Below are positions 50,536-59,310 of a stretch of DNA of 64,000 nucleotides, piece by piece; the stretch's first letter is position 1, and each line of letters opens with the position of its first letter. The notes below the pieces were generated by a model. That model was given only the letters and a program-made list of their open reading frames with translations, ran no database searches and had not been told where the DNA came from. Both the position numbers and the translations under genes were made by a program. The stretch comes from Arthrobacter sp. 260 (GTDB lineage: Bacteria > Actinomycetota > Actinomycetes > Actinomycetales > Micrococcaceae), in contig NZ_JABFOE010000004.1 of NCBI RefSeq assembly GCF_013116745.1, forward strand, positions 62,001 through 126,000, in the 5' to 3' direction.

Positions 50536-51520
50536 GGTCCGCGGGCTGGGCTTCGACGCGAGGGGTGCCCAAGTCCAGAGTGGCGTGCTCCTGGCGGCTC
50601 ACCGCGAGGTACAGGCTGTTCGCCATCGCGGCTGTCAGGACCGAGGCCCCCAGCATGTGCAGGGCCACCAGGGCTACTGGGAGGTGCAGGAAATGCTGCA
50701 GGTAGCCGACGGCGCCCTGCGCCAGCACCACGGCGGCGAGGAGTACCACCGATTTCCTCAGCCGCGGTGCTGTGGACTCGCGGTAGACCAGCACCAGCGC
50801 GACGGCGACCGTCAGCACCAGCAGGTAGACCGGCGCCGCGTGGATGCGGGTCATCAGGTCCGGGTCAAGGTTGTTCCGGGCGGCGCCGGCGTCGCCCGCG
50901 TGGGGTCCGGAACCGGTGACGATGACCCCGAGGAAGACGGTGACAGCGGTGAGCACCGCTGCGGCGCTCAGGATCTGGCGCAGCAGCCGCGACCCGAGCG
51001 GAGCGGCCGATCTTGCCGCCTGCGCGGTGCTGAGCCGGACCCGGTTGACCAGCACCGTTGCCAGCACGATCAGGACCATCGAGACGATGAAGTGCCAGCC
51101 CACCACCCAGGGGTTGAGCTGGGTCAGGACGGTGATACCGCCGAGGATGGCCTGGGCCGGGATGCCTGCGGCCAGGGCGATCGCCAGCCGGAACAGGTCC
51201 TTGCGTTCCTTGCGGAGGTTCCAGAGTGAGACCACCATGGCAATGGCGATGGCCGTCAGGACGAAAGTGAGCAGCCGGTTCCCGAACTCGATCACTCCGT
51301 GGATCCCCATTTCCGGGGTATTCACTATCGAGGTGGCCGTGCACCGGGGCCATTCGGGGCACCCCAGGCCCGAGGCAGTGAGCCGGACGGCGCCCCCGGT
51401 GACCACAATCAGGATCTGGGAGATCAGCGACGCCAGGGCCAGCCGACGGACGAGCCGGGAGGTGGTGCGGGGGAGCTTTGCCGTGACGCGGCTCCAGCCG
51501 GTGGGTGCGGGGTGTGTCAT
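50519..51520 (-). CDS. ctaA: Heme A synthase
   Basis: Membrane enzyme oxidising heme O to heme A for cytochrome aa3 oxidase, 333 residues, with about eight membrane helices. Conserved blocks are GGAVRLTASGLGCPEWPRC (about residues 32-50, with the paired Cys typical of gram-positive CtaA) and FGNRLLTF (His/Glu region near HGVIEFGNR). Two further His-bearing helices (VGWHFIVSMVL, RIHAAPVYLL) are likely heme ligands. I start at ATG 51520. The upstream ABC permease gene ends 4 bp before it, so the three genes form one unit. Confidence 0.94.
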   Translation of the reverse strand: MTHPAPTGWSRVTAKLPRTTSRLVRRLALASLISQILIVVTGGAVRLTASGLGCPEWPRCTATSIVNTPEMGIHGVIEFGNRLLTFVLTAIAIAMVVSLWNLRKERKDLFRLAIALAAGIPAQAILGGITVLTQLNPWVVGWHFIVSMVLIVLATVLVNRVRLSTAQAARSAAPLGSRLLRQILSAAAVLTAVTVFLGVIVTGSGPHAGDAGAARNNLDPDLMTRIHAAPVYLLVLTVAVALVLVYRESTAPRLRKSVVLLAAVVLAQGAVGYLQHFLHLPVALVALHMLGASVLTAAMANSLYLAVSRQEHATLDLGTPRVEAQPADLRDAR

Positions 51521-51524
51521 GAAA

Positions 51525-52268
51525 CTAACTCCATTTGAACCAGCGGATTGCGGCAAGGCTGGACAGGACTGCCCAGGCCGCGAGAATGAGCAGGGCGGGG
51601 AGGTTGAACGCCCCGTCGATGAGCGCCGAGCGTAGTCCGTCGCCAAGTGCCGCTGACGGCAGGATATCGACAAACGGTCGGATCGCGTCGGGCAGCAGGG
51701 TCCCCGGCAGGACGATGCCGCCGCCGACCGCCAGCAGGATCCACAGCAGGTTGGTCACCGCCAGGGTGGCCTCGGGGCGGAGCGTCCCAGCCACCAGGAG
51801 GCCCAGGGCCGTGAACGCGGCAGCGCCCAGGATCAGCTGCACCAGCCCGATGAGCAGGCCGGTGGGGTCGGGCCGCCACCCCAGGAGTGCCGCGGCCGTG
51901 CCGATCACCACCAGTTGCACCGCCAGCACCACGACGACGCCGAGCGCCTTGCCCAGGATCAACCCAGGTTTGCCCAGGGGAGTGGTCGAGAGGAACCGCA
52001 ACACCCCGTACCGCCGGTCGAACCCGGTGGCGATGCCCTGTCCGGTGAACGCTGTTGACATGGCGCACAGCGCGATGATGCCCGGTGTTGCGGCGTCGAT
52101 CCGGCTCGATGCCATCCCGTCGAGGAACGGGGTGAGGACCAGGACCACGAGCCCCAGCAGCGGCAGGGCAATGGCGAGGACCAGCTGCTCGCCATTGCGG
52201 AGCATCGCCAGTGCCTCATAGCGGCCCTGCAGGAGGATTCGTTTGGTCAGCGGAGCGGCGGTACTCAT
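51525..52268 (-). CDS. ABC transporter permease (ABC-2 type)
   Basis: A 247-residue membrane protein with about six hydrophobic segments, fitting ABC-2 exporters. ATGIATGFDRRYGVLRFLSTTPLG-like spacing is visible as GFDRRYGVLRFL followed by TPLGKPGLILGK, a common feature of this family. It would form the channel for the ATPase encoded upstream. The ATG at 52268 overlaps the ATPase stop as ATGA. Adjacent ctaA suggests a part in cytochrome oxidase biogenesis, but the substrate is unknown. Confidence 0.88.
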   Translation of the reverse strand: MSTAAPLTKRILLQGRYEALAMLRNGEQLVLAIALPLLGLVVLVLTPFLDGMASSRIDAATPGIIALCAMSTAFTGQGIATGFDRRYGVLRFLSTTPLGKPGLILGKALGVVVVLAVQLVVIGTAAALLGWRPDPTGLLIGLVQLILGAAAFTALGLLVAGTLRPEATLAVTNLLWILLAVGGGIVLPGTLLPDAIRPFVDILPSAALGDGLRSALIDGAFNLPALLILAAWAVLSSLAAIRWFKWS

Positions 52269-53215
52269 CGGATGTCCCGTCCGGAAATGTCGAGGAAGAC
52301 GTCTTCCAGGGAGCGTGGCTCCATGGTGATGGCAACCGGCAGGATTCCGGCCTCTTCCCACCACCGCGCCAGCGACGTCAGATCGGCAGGGGTGAAGCAG
52401 CCGGCCACCGAGTATCGTCCCGGCTCGGTTTCCCGCAGGGTGAGGGCAGGAAAGGCTGCTGCCGGGAGGTCCAGGTTGGGGGCGGCCTGGAACCGCAGGT
52501 CACGGTAGGTATCGCCGGCGTCGTCGGCGGTCAGGTCGGCGACGGTGCCGTGGGTGACCGTCCGGCCGCCGTCGAGAATGTAGACGTAGTCGGCGAGCTT
52601 CTGGGCGTCGTCGAGCAGGTGGGTGGTGAGGATGATCGCCAGCCCCTCGGCGCGGAGTTCGCGGATCAGGTCGAAGACGATGGTGCGTGACTGTGGGTCC
52701 AGGCCGGCGCTTGGCTCATCAAGGAAAAGGACTTCGGGGTTGCCGATCAGCGCGCAGGCCAGAGCGAGGCGCTGCTTCTGGCCGCCGGACAGCCGCCGGA
52801 TGCCGGTACCGGCGTAGGAGTTGATGCCCAGCCGGTCGGCCAGTTCGGCGACGGGCCGCGGGGAGCCGTACATGGCCGCGACGTGGTGCAGCAAAGCCAG
52901 CGGCCGCGCCGACGGCGGCAGCCCGCCTTCCTGCAGCATGACTCCCACCCTGCTGCGCAGTGCCGCCCCGGCGTTGAACGGGTCTTCTCCCAGCAATCTG
53001 ACGGACCCACCGTTGGGGCGCTGCAGACCCTGAGCGCATTCAAGGGTGGTGGTCTTGCCGGCACCGTTAGCGCCCAGCAGGACCGTCACCTGTCCGGGGT
53101 AGGCTCGAAGGTGGACGCCGTCGAGCACCCTGACCATCTTGCCGTCGAGCGAGGAAACGGGTCCAAAGTCCTTGACGAGCGCTGTGACTTCAAGCGCGGG
53201 AGACGGGTTTGGCAC
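52265..53215 (-). CDS. ABC transporter ATP-binding protein
   Basis: A 316-residue ABC ATPase of the drug/antibiotic-export type. Walker A is LGANGAGKTTTLE (about residues 48-60), the signature is RLSGGQKQRLALA (about 142-154), and Walker B is LFLDEPSAGLDPQ. A C-terminal extension of about 95 residues follows the H-loop (LTTHLLDDA). The start is GTG 53215. Overlap with the permease gene implies a complex. It is divergent from sufR. Confidence 0.94.
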   Translation of the reverse strand: MPNPSPALEVTALVKDFGPVSSLDGKMVRVLDGVHLRAYPGQVTVLLGANGAGKTTTLECAQGLQRPNGGSVRLLGEDPFNAGAALRSRVGVMLQEGGLPPSARPLALLHHVAAMYGSPRPVAELADRLGINSYAGTGIRRLSGGQKQRLALACALIGNPEVLFLDEPSAGLDPQSRTIVFDLIRELRAEGLAIILTTHLLDDAQKLADYVYILDGGRTVTHGTVADLTADDAGDTYRDLRFQAAPNLDLPAAAFPALTLRETEPGRYSVAGCFTPADLTSLARWWEEAGILPVAITMEPRSLEDVFLDISGRDIR

Positions 53216-53383
53216 TCGATTATTCTACGCCATGTAGTACAGGTGCCCTCCCTGGCGATGGTGCGCTGGATAGCCTCACCTTACTGGCACCAAGGAACAG
53301 ATTAGGACATGATTGTGTTGTCTATTCAATGGACGTGAAAACTCTGTGACCGGCACCGGAGCGCAGATATCGGAGGAGGCGGA
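53216..53383. promoter_or_regulatory. Divergent region between the ABC exporter and sufR, with a candidate IdeR-like box
   Basis: 168 bp with no gene. Bases 53265-53283 (GCTGGATAGCCTCACCTTA) match the IdeR/DtxR consensus TWAGGTWAGSCTWACCTWA at about 14 of 19 positions, mainly in the right half. This is marginal. Iron control of suf would be sensible, but SufR may bind here by a site I cannot define. Confidence 0.3.
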
Positions 53384-54235
53384 ATGAGCCAGGCACGCCT
53401 GGGCAGCACCTTCCCAGCTACTCCACGCCCGGCCGACGACGTCGCGCACACCCCGTCCCTTCCCACCGCGCCGCGGGCCTCCCGGGCACCGGCTCGGTCC
53501 GACGCCGAGGACCGGACCCGCAGCAAGGTCCTGGCAGCGGTCCTGGAACACGGCCCCGTCAGCGCCGCCGAACTCGGCGAACGCCTCGGCTTCACCCCCG
53601 CAGCAGTTCGGCGCCATCTGGACGCGCTGTCCCGCAAGCAGCTCATCGAGGTGAAACTCGTCGGGAACCCGTCTTCCGGTGCTGGCCGACCCGCCCGGCG
53701 CTACGTCCTGAGCCAGCGCGGACAGACCGAACTCGGCACCGATTACCTCTCCATCGCCAAGGCGGCACTCGCCCAGTTGCAGGAGATGGCGGGCCCCGAC
53801 GCCGTCGAGCAGTTCGCCCGCACCCGGTTCGCCGAAATGGAAACCCGCTACCGTCCCCTGGTGGAAGCCGCCGGCCCGGACCTCGAAGACCGCGCCCGCG
53901 CCCTGGCCGGCGCCTTGACCACCGACGGCTTTGTGGGATCCACCACAGTTGTTGGCCGGAATGCCCCCAACACTGCCATGCTGGCAGTCCAGCTCTGCCA
54001 GGGGCACTGTCCCGTCCAGGAGCTGGCCGCCGAGTTCCCCTCGTTCTGCGACCAGGAGACCGAAGTGTTCTCCCGGCTGCTTGGCGTCGACGTGCGGCGG
54101 CTGTCGACGCTCGCCCGCGGCGGCCACGTCTGCACCACCCATATTCCCGTGGGCCGGGTTACACCGGCCCCCGCCGGAGCTGACACCTCCGAGCTAGAAC
54201 CGACCGTATCCACCCATCAGCAAGAAAGGCCGTGA
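53384..54235 (+). CDS. sufR: SufR, iron-sulfur-sensing repressor of the suf operon
   Basis: A 283-residue regulator with an N-terminal winged helix (about residues 47-110: [32 protein letters not shown]). Cysteines at 205, 209, 222 and 250 give a C-x3-C-x12-C-x27-C pattern suited to binding an Fe-S cluster, as in SufR. It heads the suf genes and its stop overlaps the sufB ATG by one base. The first ~40 residues are Pro/Ala-rich and probably disordered. Expected to repress the operon when its cluster is loaded. Confidence 0.93.
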   Translation: MSQARLGSTFPATPRPADDVAHTPSLPTAPRASRAPARSDAEDRTRSKVLAAVLEHGPVSAAELGERLGFTPAAVRRHLDALSRKQLIEVKLVGNPSSGAGRPARRYVLSQRGQTELGTDYLSIAKAALAQLQEMAGPDAVEQFARTRFAEMETRYRPLVEAAGPDLEDRARALAGALTTDGFVGSTTVVGRNAPNTAMLAVQLCQGHCPVQELAAEFPSFCDQETEVFSRLLGVDVRRLSTLARGGHVCTTHIPVGRVTPAPAGADTSELEPTVSTHQQERP

Positions 54236-55710
54236 TGACGGATCAAGTAGACCAGAAGACAATGGCTGAGGCAGCCGTTCCGGAAGCAGTAATCAGCGAC
54301 ATCCTGGAGCGCAACCCCGAGCTCGAAGGCATCGGTAACTATGCCTTCGGTTGGTCCGACAAGAACGACGTCGGCGCCAACGCCAAGCGTGGACTCAGCG
54401 AAGAGGTGGTCCGCGACATCTCGGCCAAGAAGGACGAGCCCGAGTGGATGCTCGACCTGCGCCTGAAGGGCCTGAAGTACTTCGATCGGAAGCCCATGCC
54501 CGCATGGGGTGCCGACCTGTCGGGCATCGACTTCGACAACATCAAGTACTTCGTGCGTTCCACGGAGAAGCAGGCCGGCAGCTGGGAGGAACTCCCGGAG
54601 GACATCAAGAACACCTACGAGAAGCTCGGCATCCCCGAGGCCGAGCGTAACCGTCTGGTCTCCGGCGTGGCAGCCCAGTACGAGTCCGAGGTGGTCTACC
54701 ACCAGATCAACGAGGAACTCGAACGCCAGGGTGTCATCTTCATGGACACCGACACCGCGCTGAAGGAACACCCCGAGTTCTTCGAGGAGTACTTCGGTTC
54801 CATCATCCCGGTGGGCGACAACAAGTTCGCCTCACTGAACACGGCGGTCTGGTCCGGCGGCTCGTTCGTCTACGTGCCTCCCGGCGTTCACGTCGAGATC
54901 CCGCTGCAGGCCTACTTCCGAATCAACACCGAGAACATGGGCCAGTTTGAGCGCACCCTCATCATCGCTGACGAGGGCTCCTACGTGCACTACATCGAGG
55001 GCTGCACCGCCCCGATCTACACGTCGGACTCCCTGCACTCGGCCGTCGTCGAGATCGTGGTGAAGAAGGACGCCCGCGTCCGTTACACCACCATCCAGAA
55101 CTGGTCGAACAACGTGTACAACCTGGTCACCAAGCGGGCCATCGCCCACGAGGGCGCCACCATGGAGTGGGTCGACGGCAACATCGGCTCGAAGGTCACC
55201 ATGAAGTACCCGGCCGTCTACCTGGTCGGCGAGCATGCCAAGGGTGAGACCCTGTCGATCGCGTTCGCCGGCGAGGGCCAGCACCAGGACACCGGGTCGA
55301 AGATGGTACACATCGCGCCAAACACCAAGTCATCGATCATTTCCAAGTCGGTGGCCCGGGGCGGTGGGCGAGCCGCCTACCGCGGCCTGGTCCAGGTTCG
55401 CGAGGGCGCCAAGCACTCGGCGAACACCGTGCGCTGTGACGCACTGCTGGTCGACACGATCTCGCGGTCCGACACGTACCCGTACGTGGATATCCGTGAG
55501 GACGACGTCACCATGGGCCACGAGGCAACCGTCTCGCGGGTCAGCGAAGAACAGCTGTTCTACCTGATGTCCCGCGGCATGCCCGAGGACGAAGCCATGG
55601 CAATGATCGTGCGCGGGTTCATCGAGCCGATCGCCCGTGAGCTCCCCATGGAGTACGCACTCGAACTGAACCGCCTGATCGAACTCCAGATGGAAGGGGC
55701 CGTGGGCTAA
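54235..55710 (+). CDS. sufB: Fe-S cluster assembly protein SufB
   Basis: Scaffold subunit of the SufBCD complex, which builds Fe-S clusters, 491 residues. The beta-helix core includes [25 protein letters not shown] sequence ([15 protein letters not shown]), [13 protein letters not shown] with a conserved Cys, and [10 protein letters not shown] with the cluster-associated Cys. The C-terminal [20 protein letters not shown] is diagnostic. The ATG at 54235 is preferred over the GTG at 54232 because AGAAAGG lies 6 nt before it. SufD follows 3 bp after the stop. Confidence 0.97.
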   Translation: MTDQVDQKTMAEAAVPEAVISDILERNPELEGIGNYAFGWSDKNDVGANAKRGLSEEVVRDISAKKDEPEWMLDLRLKGLKYFDRKPMPAWGADLSGIDFDNIKYFVRSTEKQAGSWEELPEDIKNTYEKLGIPEAERNRLVSGVAAQYESEVVYHQINEELERQGVIFMDTDTALKEHPEFFEEYFGSIIPVGDNKFASLNTAVWSGGSFVYVPPGVHVEIPLQAYFRINTENMGQFERTLIIADEGSYVHYIEGCTAPIYTSDSLHSAVVEIVVKKDARVRYTTIQNWSNNVYNLVTKRAIAHEGATMEWVDGNIGSKVTMKYPAVYLVGEHAKGETLSIAFAGEGQHQDTGSKMVHIAPNTKSSIISKSVARGGGRAAYRGLVQVREGAKHSANTVRCDALLVDTISRSDTYPYVDIREDDVTMGHEATVSRVSEEQLFYLMSRGMPEDEAMAMIVRGFIEPIARELPMEYALELNRLIELQMEGAVG

Positions 55711-55713
55711 CAC

Positions 55714-56979
55714 ATGGCTGAAGCTACCCAGCTGGACGCACCAGCGTCCGCAGAAAAAATTGCCATCGACGGTTTCACCGAGGAGGGGGAGAACCTTTCC
55801 CCCTTCAATGAGGGAACTGTCCAGCACGGCGCCAAGAAGCACAGCCACGGCGACGCTCCGGTCATCCCGGAAGCCTCCCGCGGGGAACGGCTGAAGTCCT
55901 ACAAGCTCGCCGACTTCGCGCCGCTGAACGGCCGCGAAGAGGACTGGCGGTTCACACCGCTGAAGCGTCTGCGCGGTCTGCACAACCAGCCGCTGACCGG
56001 CACGGGTCCCACTGTCGAGGTGACCGGTGCGACGAACGTCCTGGTCGAGACGGTGGGCCGTGACGACTCACGGATCGGCTCCGCTTCAGTTCCCGATGAC
56101 CGGGTCTCGGCTGCGGCCTGGGAAGCGTTCACCGAGGCGACAGTGGTGACCATTCCGGTGGAAACCGTCGCCGACGGTGACGTGCAGATCTCGATCAATG
56201 GTGTCGACGAGGCTCCTGCCGCGCAGCACCTGATCATCACCGCCGAACGTTTCTCGAAGGCGGTGGTGGTCCTGGACCACCATGGGAAGACCACTCTCGC
56301 GCAGAACGTCGAGATCGTCGTCGGCGACGGTGCCGAGCTCACTGTTGTCAGTGTGCAGGAATGGGACGACGACGCCGTCCACACCTCCACCCAGCAGGCC
56401 AAGATCGGGCGGAACGCGAAGTTCAAGCACGTGGTCGTCAGCCTCGGCGGCGACCTGGTGCGCATGACGCCGTCGTCGCTGTTCACCGGCCCCGGCTCAG
56501 AGGTGGAGATGTACGGACTGTACTTCGCCGACGCCGGCCAGCACCTGGAGCAGCGGTTGCTCGTTGACCACGCCGTCCCCAACTGCAAGTCCCGTGTCAC
56601 GTACAAGGGTGCACTGCAGGGCCAGGATGCCCACACCGTCTGGGTCGGCGACGTGCTGATCCGTAAGGCGGCCGAGGGAACCGACACGTACGAGACGAAC
56701 CGTAACCTCCTGCTGACCGACGGTACCCGTTCGGACTCGGTCCCCAACCTGGAGATCGAAACCGGACTGATCGAGGGTGCCGGCCACGCCAGCGCCACCG
56801 GCCGGTTCGACGACGAGCACCTGTTCTACCTGATGGCACGCGGCATCGACGAGAAGACCGCCCGCCGTCTGGTGGTCCGCGGTTTCCTCAACGAAGTCAT
56901 CCAGCAGATCAAGGTGCCAGCGCTCGAGGAACGGCTCACCGACGCCGTCGAACGGGAACTTGCGGCAGGAAACATCTAA
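55714..56979 (+). CDS. sufD: Fe-S cluster assembly protein SufD
   Basis: SufB partner in the SufBCD complex, 421 residues. Recognisable blocks are DFAPLNGREEDWRFTPL near residues 66-82, the beta-helix centre, and the C-terminal HASATGRFDDEHLFYLMARG (about 348-367) that also occurs in SufB. The conserved His (HASATG) in SufD takes part in iron acquisition. Its TAA shares a base with the ATG of the Rieske gene. Confidence 0.96.
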   Translation: MAEATQLDAPASAEKIAIDGFTEEGENLSPFNEGTVQHGAKKHSHGDAPVIPEASRGERLKSYKLADFAPLNGREEDWRFTPLKRLRGLHNQPLTGTGPTVEVTGATNVLVETVGRDDSRIGSASVPDDRVSAAAWEAFTEATVVTIPVETVADGDVQISINGVDEAPAAQHLIITAERFSKAVVVLDHHGKTTLAQNVEIVVGDGAELTVVSVQEWDDDAVHTSTQQAKIGRNAKFKHVVVSLGGDLVRMTPSSLFTGPGSEVEMYGLYFADAGQHLEQRLLVDHAVPNCKSRVTYKGALQGQDAHTVWVGDVLIRKAAEGTDTYETNRNLLLTDGTRSDSVPNLEIETGLIEGAGHASATGRFDDEHLFYLMARGIDEKTARRLVVRGFLNEVIQQIKVPALEERLTDAVERELAAGNI

Positions 56980-57338
56980 TGACCGACGCACCGAAGGGCG
57001 AGCTGGTCTGCAATGTCAACGACATTGAAGTCCGGCAGGCCCTGCGCATCCTGATCGACGACTACCCGGTGGCAGTGGTGAAAGACTCCGAGGGCGCGAT
57101 CCACGCCTTGGGAGACACCTGCTCCCACGCCGACATTTCTCTCTCCGAGGGCGACGTCGAGGGTTGTGTTATCGAGTGCTGGGGCCACGGGTCGCAGTTC
57201 GACCTGCGCAGCGGCGCCCCACTGCAGCTGCCAGCCTACGAACCCGTCCCGGTGTTTGCCCTGGAAATCCACGGCGACGAGGTCTACGTGGACATCACCA
57301 CCGTCACCAACGGTGCCGCTGTCCCCGACCTCGGTTAG
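56979..57338 (+). CDS. Rieske-type [2Fe-2S] ferredoxin within the suf operon
   Basis: A 119-residue Rieske ferredoxin of the non-heme dioxygenase-component type. The cluster motifs are CSHADISL (Cys-x-His, about residues 47-54) and CWGHGSQFDLRSG (Cys-x2-His, about 66-78), so all four ligands are present. It sits between sufD and sufC, where other actinobacteria such as Arthrobacter carry the same gene. It may supply electrons for cluster assembly; this is inferred from position. Soluble, no signal peptide. Confidence 0.93.
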   Translation: MTDAPKGELVCNVNDIEVRQALRILIDDYPVAVVKDSEGAIHALGDTCSHADISLSEGDVEGCVIECWGHGSQFDLRSGAPLQLPAYEPVPVFALEIHGDEVYVDITTVTNGAAVPDLG

Positions 57339-57429
57339 CCACCCCCACACTTTTCGATCGCCCCGGCGGTGATCGAACCCGAACCCACATTGCACTCCCT
57401 GCCACGCAGGGCGCGAAGGAGAACCACAG

Positions 57430-58218
57430 ATGTCCACCCTTGAAATCAAGGACCTCCACGTCAGCATCGAGACGGAGCAGGGGGCCCGGAAGCAGATCCT
57501 CAAAGGCGTCAGCCTGACCATCAACACCGGTGAGTCACACGCCATCATGGGCCCCAACGGCTCCGGCAAGTCGACCCTCGCCTCCACGATCGCCGGCCAC
57601 CCCCGGTACCTTGTGGACAGCGGATCCATCACCCTCGACGGTGAGGATGTCCTCGACATGAGCGTTGACGAGCGGGCCCGCGCCGGACTGTTCCTGGCCA
57701 TGCAGTACCCCGTCGAGGTGCCCGGCGTGACCATGACCAACTTCCTGCGCACCGCGAAGACCGCGCTGGACGGCAAGGCCCCGAGCCTGCGCCACTGGAC
57801 CAAGGACGTCAAGGAAGCGATGTCGCAGCTGCGCATCGATGCCGACTTCGCCCAGCGCAACGTCAACGAGGGCTTCTCCGGCGGCGAGAAGAAGCGCGTC
57901 GAGATCCTCCAGCTTGAGCTCTTCAAACCCCGCTTCGCCATCCTCGACGAGACCGACTCCGGCCTCGACGTCGACGCGCTCAAGGTAGTCTCCGAGGGCG
58001 TCAACCGCGAGCACTCCAAGGGCGGAATGGGTACCCTGTTGATTACCCACTACACACGGATCCTGCGCTACATCAAGCCTGACTTCGTGCACGTGTTCGT
58101 TGACGGCAGGATCGCCGAGCAGGGTGGCCCGGAGCTGGCTGACCGCCTCGAAGCGGAAGGCTACGACCGCTTTGGAACCCCTGCCGCGGCTTCCGTCGAC
58201 GCACCGGCCGGCGCCTAA
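57430..58218 (+). CDS. sufC: Fe-S cluster assembly ATPase SufC
   Basis: ABC-type ATPase driving the SufBCD complex, 262 residues. Walker A is MGPNGSGKSTLAS (about residues 38-50), the signature is FSGGEKKRVEIL (about 153-164), and Walker B is FAILDETDSGLDVDAL. These are characteristic of SufC. The 91-bp gap before it holds a GAAGGAG-type site 5-10 nt upstream of the ATG. sufT follows 46 bp downstream. sufS and sufU, expected next in many actinobacteria, are absent. Confidence 0.97.
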   Translation: MSTLEIKDLHVSIETEQGARKQILKGVSLTINTGESHAIMGPNGSGKSTLASTIAGHPRYLVDSGSITLDGEDVLDMSVDERARAGLFLAMQYPVEVPGVTMTNFLRTAKTALDGKAPSLRHWTKDVKEAMSQLRIDADFAQRNVNEGFSGGEKKRVEILQLELFKPRFAILDETDSGLDVDALKVVSEGVNREHSKGGMGTLLITHYTRILRYIKPDFVHVFVDGRIAEQGGPELADRLEAEGYDRFGTPAAASVDAPAGA

Positions 58219-58264
58219 GTTCGTTGGTATTGAGCTCGGTAACGTTTCGAGAAGGTAGACAACA

Positions 58265-58594
58265 ATGAGTGAAGTGAACGCGGGACAGACCGCGATAGAC
58301 GACGTCGAGGAAGCCCTCAAGGACGTGATTGACCCCGAGCTGGGTGTCAACATCGTCGACCTGGGGCTTCTGTACGGCCTGAAATACGCCGACGACGGCG
58401 CCCTCCTGATCGACATGACGCTCACGACGGCGGCCTGCCCGCTGACGGACGTCATCGAGGAGCAGGTGGGACAGTCTCTCGACGGCATCGTCGATGACTG
58501 GCGCCTGAACTGGGTGTGGATGCCGCCATGGGGTCCCGAAAAGATCACCGAAGACGGTCGCGACCAGATGCGGGCCCTCGGGTTCAACATCTAG
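58265..58594 (+). CDS. sufT: SufT/MIP18 (DUF59) metal-sulfur cluster assembly factor
   Basis: A 109-residue DUF59 protein. The family motif DPELGVNIVDLGLLY (about residues 23-37) and the Cys-containing TTAACPLTDVIEEQV (about 59-73) are clear, as is the WMPPWGPEKITEDG ending block. Such proteins help mature or deliver Fe-S clusters; the name sufT is used for suf-linked copies. Last gene of the suf operon, followed by a hairpin terminator. Confidence 0.93.
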   Translation: MSEVNAGQTAIDDVEEALKDVIDPELGVNIVDLGLLYGLKYADDGALLIDMTLTTAACPLTDVIEEQVGQSLDGIVDDWRLNWVWMPPWGPEKITEDGRDQMRALGFNI

Positions 58595-58610
58595 GCTCCG
58601 GACCGTACCG

Positions 58611-58645
58611 ACAAGGGCGCTGCACCACTGGTGTAGCGCCCTTGT
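58611..58645. terminator. Bidirectional terminator between sufT and bioN
   Basis: Perfect 11-bp stem ACAAGGGCGCT / AGCGCCCTTGT, which extends inward through GCACC/GGTGT with wobble around a short loop. It starts 17 bp after sufT and ends 12 bp before the stop of the convergent bioN. The downstream sequence is TTGTAT, so a partial T-tract is present. Confidence 0.85.
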
Positions 58646-58656
58646 TGTATCCCGGC

Positions 58657-59310
58657 TCAGTCCTCGCTGGCGCCGGCTGCTGCCGATGGGCCCGCCTCGC
58701 CCAGCCCCCGCGCGGCCAGCGCCTCACCGGTCTGGTGCGCGTAGGCGACGGCGCCGATGACCACCGGGATGACCAGGGCCCGCGGATTTCGTTCCAGACC
58801 GCGCGCCCTCGCAGCATCGCGCACGTCGGCGACGGAACCCACCAGGTAGGGCACGCTGCGGGTCATGAGCGCGAGGGTCAGCCCGAACCGCTCCGGGTCC
58901 GCACCCAGCCGGCGGAACGGAACGGCGAGGGAGACCAGCCCGTCCAGCAGGCGCTGCCCCTCGGTGGTCAGGGTGAGCAGACGGGCGGCCAGGAGACAGG
59001 TACCAATGTTCCCGACGAGTAGCAGCGCCGCCGCAGGGCCGTTGACGATCAGCTGATACCCGGCAAGGATGACCAGCATCGGCCAGACCGGTGCCAACGG
59101 TCGCCACAGGTGTATCGGGGATAACCGTGCCCCCACCAGGTAGCCGACCGTGACCAGTGCCAGGGCCGCACCGGTGACGGCAGGACGGTTGGCGAACAGC
59201 ACGCCCGTCGACAGCAGCAGGACGCCGAGCCCCTTCGACCACAGGGGTGCGCGGTGCAGCAGGGAGTCACCGTCCACATAGGTGCCCAGCAGGCTCCCGT
59301 GCCCCCTCAC
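58657..59310 (-). CDS. bioN: Biotin ECF transporter transmembrane component BioN
   Basis: Energy-coupling (T) component of the biotin ECF transporter, 217 residues, with about five membrane helices. The coupling-helix signature is AARARGLERNPRAL, with a second AARGLGEAG-type ARG motif near the C-terminus. The GTG start overlaps bioM by 4 bp (GTGA). Substrate assigned from its place beside bioY. Confidence 0.92.
   Translation of the reverse strand: MRGHGSLLGTYVDGDSLLHRAPLWSKGLGVLLLSTGVLFANRPAVTGAALALVTVGYLVGARLSPIHLWRPLAPVWPMLVILAGYQLIVNGPAAALLLVGNIGTCLLAARLLTLTTEGQRLLDGLVSLAVPFRRLGADPERFGLTLALMTRSVPYLVGSVADVRDAARARGLERNPRALVIPVVIGAVAYAHQTGEALAARGLGEAGPSAAAGASED

Noticed and set aside
56976..58019. 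347-codon frame antisense to the Rieske and sufC genes
   Set aside because: Both plus-strand genes have complete motifs; the antisense frame has none.
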